Assembly (NCBI GenBank): GCA_964495705.1
Contig: CAZBWS010000102.1
Span: 1 to 6,372, forward strand
Length of the DNA: 6,372 nucleotides
Source of the DNA: CAZBWS01 sp964495705
Lineage (GTDB): Bacteria; Pseudomonadota; Gammaproteobacteria; HTCC5015
Direction of reading: 5' to 3'
Shown here in pieces: positions 5,451 to 6,372 of this stretch (positions are counted from its first letter, which is position 1; each line of letters begins with the position of its first letter). The position numbers and the translations under genes are program-made. Below the pieces are notes generated by a model. That model was given only the letters and a program-made list of their open reading frames with translations, was not told the origin of the DNA and made no database searches.

Positions 5451-5467
5451 CTGCCTAGCTCAGGCAG
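5451..5467 (-). terminator. GC-rich hairpin over the rsmA stop codon, weak terminator candidate
   Basis: Arms CTGCCT and AGGCAG form a perfect 6-base stem with a 5-base loop and span the rsmA TAG (5455-5457). The downstream minus-strand sequence CAATCTTTG is only modestly T-rich, so termination would be partial at best. It could attenuate read-through from rsmA into the next genes. Confidence 0.35.
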
Positions 5468-6252
5468 TTGCTGAGTAGGGCGAATTGTTCAACACTCAGT
5501 GTTTCGGGGCGTGTGCTAGGGCTAATACCACAACTTTCAATTTGTTCATCGCTGAGAATCGATTTCACATTGTTGCGCAAGGTCTTACGCCGTTGAGCAA
5601 AGCTTTGTTTAACCAGTGCCTCAAATTGCACAGGGTCTTTAATATTAAACTTCGGCTCTTGATAGGGCGTCAGGCGGACAATTGCAGACTCGACTTTGGG
5701 TGCAGGGTTAAAGCAGTGTTTGCTCACGTTAAACAGGTGCTCAACCTTACAGCGCGACTGCACCACCACAGACAAACGTCCGTAATTAGACGTGTTCGGC
5801 GCGGCAGCTAAACGCTCAACCACCTCCTTTTGCAGCATAAAGTGCATATCTTTAATTTGCCCGCTAAAGCTGAGCAAATGAAAAATTAAAGGCGATGAAA
5901 TGTTATAGGGCAGGTTGCCCGCAACGCGTAGCAGCTCATCCGCATTGCGGTTAGCAAAGGCGAGTTCACCAAAGTTGAATTTAAGCGCATCCATCGCATG
6001 GATTGTTAGCTTCTCACCATTGGGGAGGAAGGGCAGCTTAGGGATTAAGTCGCGATCTAGTTCTACTACTTCCATTGCATCGACACGGGCAAGCAAAGGC
6101 GTCGTCAGCGCACCTAGGCCAGGGCCAATTTCCACCAAACAATCACTGGGCTTGGGGTGAATGGCTGCTACAATCTTCTGGATGATGTTCTGGTCGTGCA
6201 GGAAGTTTTGACCAAACCTCTTACGCGCCTTGTGCTCCGCACCGTTACTCAT
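5455..6252 (-). CDS. rsmA: 16S rRNA (adenine1518-N6/adenine1519-N6)-dimethyltransferase
   Basis: RsmA (KsgA) adds four methyl groups from S-adenosylmethionine to two adjacent adenines in the 3' hairpin of 16S rRNA during late 30S assembly; loss gives kasugamycin resistance. The 265-residue product shows the family order: ARKRFGQNFL (9-18), the SAM-binding VEIGPGLGALT (40-50), VVELDRD (62-68) with the acidic ribose-binding residue, MDAL (87-90), the catalytic NLPYNIS (113-119), MLQKEVVERL (139-148), FNPAPKVES (181-189) and FAQRRKTLRNN (218-228). Length is close to E. coli RsmA (273). An AAGGG ribosome site 6 bases before the ATG fixes the start. Pairing with apaG and apaH is typical of gammaproteobacteria, but here an extra gene separates rsmA from apaG. 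Confidence 0.97.
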   Translation of the reverse strand: MSNGAEHKARKRFGQNFLHDQNIIQKIVAAIHPKPSDCLVEIGPGLGALTTPLLARVDAMEVVELDRDLIPKLPFLPNGEKLTIHAMDALKFNFGELAFANRNADELLRVAGNLPYNISSPLIFHLLSFSGQIKDMHFMLQKEVVERLAAAPNTSNYGRLSVVVQSRCKVEHLFNVSKHCFNPAPKVESAIVRLTPYQEPKFNIKDPVQFEALVKQSFAQRRKTLRNNVKSILSDEQIESCGISPSTRPETLSVEQFALLSNCLS

Positions 6253-6258
6253 AGTAAA

Positions 6259-6263
6259 CCCTT
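6259..6263 (-). promoter_or_regulatory. Ribosome binding site of rsmA
   Basis: On the minus strand AAGGG ends 6 bases before the rsmA ATG at 6252. It is the best-matched ribosome site among the minus-strand genes. Confidence 0.65.
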
Positions 6264-6372
6264 ATTAATCAATGGGTTATTCGATTTGTGAAATAAAAAA
6301 ACCACGTAAATCAACCAGTTATATAGATAGGTGAGAAATTCCGACCAGCCTCGAAATCGACATCGGTGAATG

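Noticed and set aside
5485..5811. A 108-codon plus-strand frame inside rsmA
   Set aside because: It is antisense to a full-length RsmA with all motifs intact. The nearby symmetric CRP site has no matching -10 box in the plus orientation.

Overview
The window is a chromosomal housekeeping segment of a Gram-negative gammaproteobacterium. The evidence is an outer-membrane porin with a Sec signal peptide, an lgt-thyA-folA cluster, an rsmA-apaG-apaH cluster and a textbook CRP operator. Moderate base composition and the gene order fit a free-living, perhaps marine, gammaproteobacterium distantly related to Pseudomonas (for example the Cellvibrio/Spongiibacter side). That placement is inference from gene content, not a database result. 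Layout: positions 1-125 hold the first 41 codons of a porin-like gene on the minus strand, running off the left edge, with its own promoter. A roughly 400-base divergent intergenic region (126-523) follows, carrying promoter signals for both directions and several inverted repeats. On the plus strand come lgt (prolipoprotein diacylglyceryl transferase), thyA (thymidylate synthase) and folA (dihydrofolate reductase), only 4 and 12 bases apart. From 2693 to 6252 everything is on the minus strand and converges on folA, with 2 bases between the facing stop codons. In transcriptional order the minus-strand genes are rsmA (16S rRNA dimethyltransferase), an uncharacterised 129-residue protein, apaG, apaH (Ap4A hydrolase), an arsenate-reductase-like LMW phosphatase and a PlsC-like acyltransferase. 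How the genes fit together: ThyA oxidises methylene-tetrahydrofolate to dihydrofolate and FolA reduces it back, so these two form a functional pair; Lgt shares their transcript but acts in lipoprotein maturation. On the minus strand, rsmA ends in a GC-rich hairpin overlapping its stop codon. It is followed by a perfectly symmetric CRP site correctly spaced from a -10 box, suggesting that the small unknown gene, apaG, apaH, arsC and the acyltransferase can be transcribed separately from rsmA. Within this set the junctions are -4, 88, 2 and 1 bases, so most members look translationally coupled. I found no mobile element, CRISPR array, RNA gene or toxin-antitoxin system. The most noteworthy points are the CRP-controlled, possibly leaderless promoter in front of the uncharacterised gene, that gene itself, the placement of arsC and an acyltransferase behind apaGH, and a perfect 20-base palindrome upstream of the porin.
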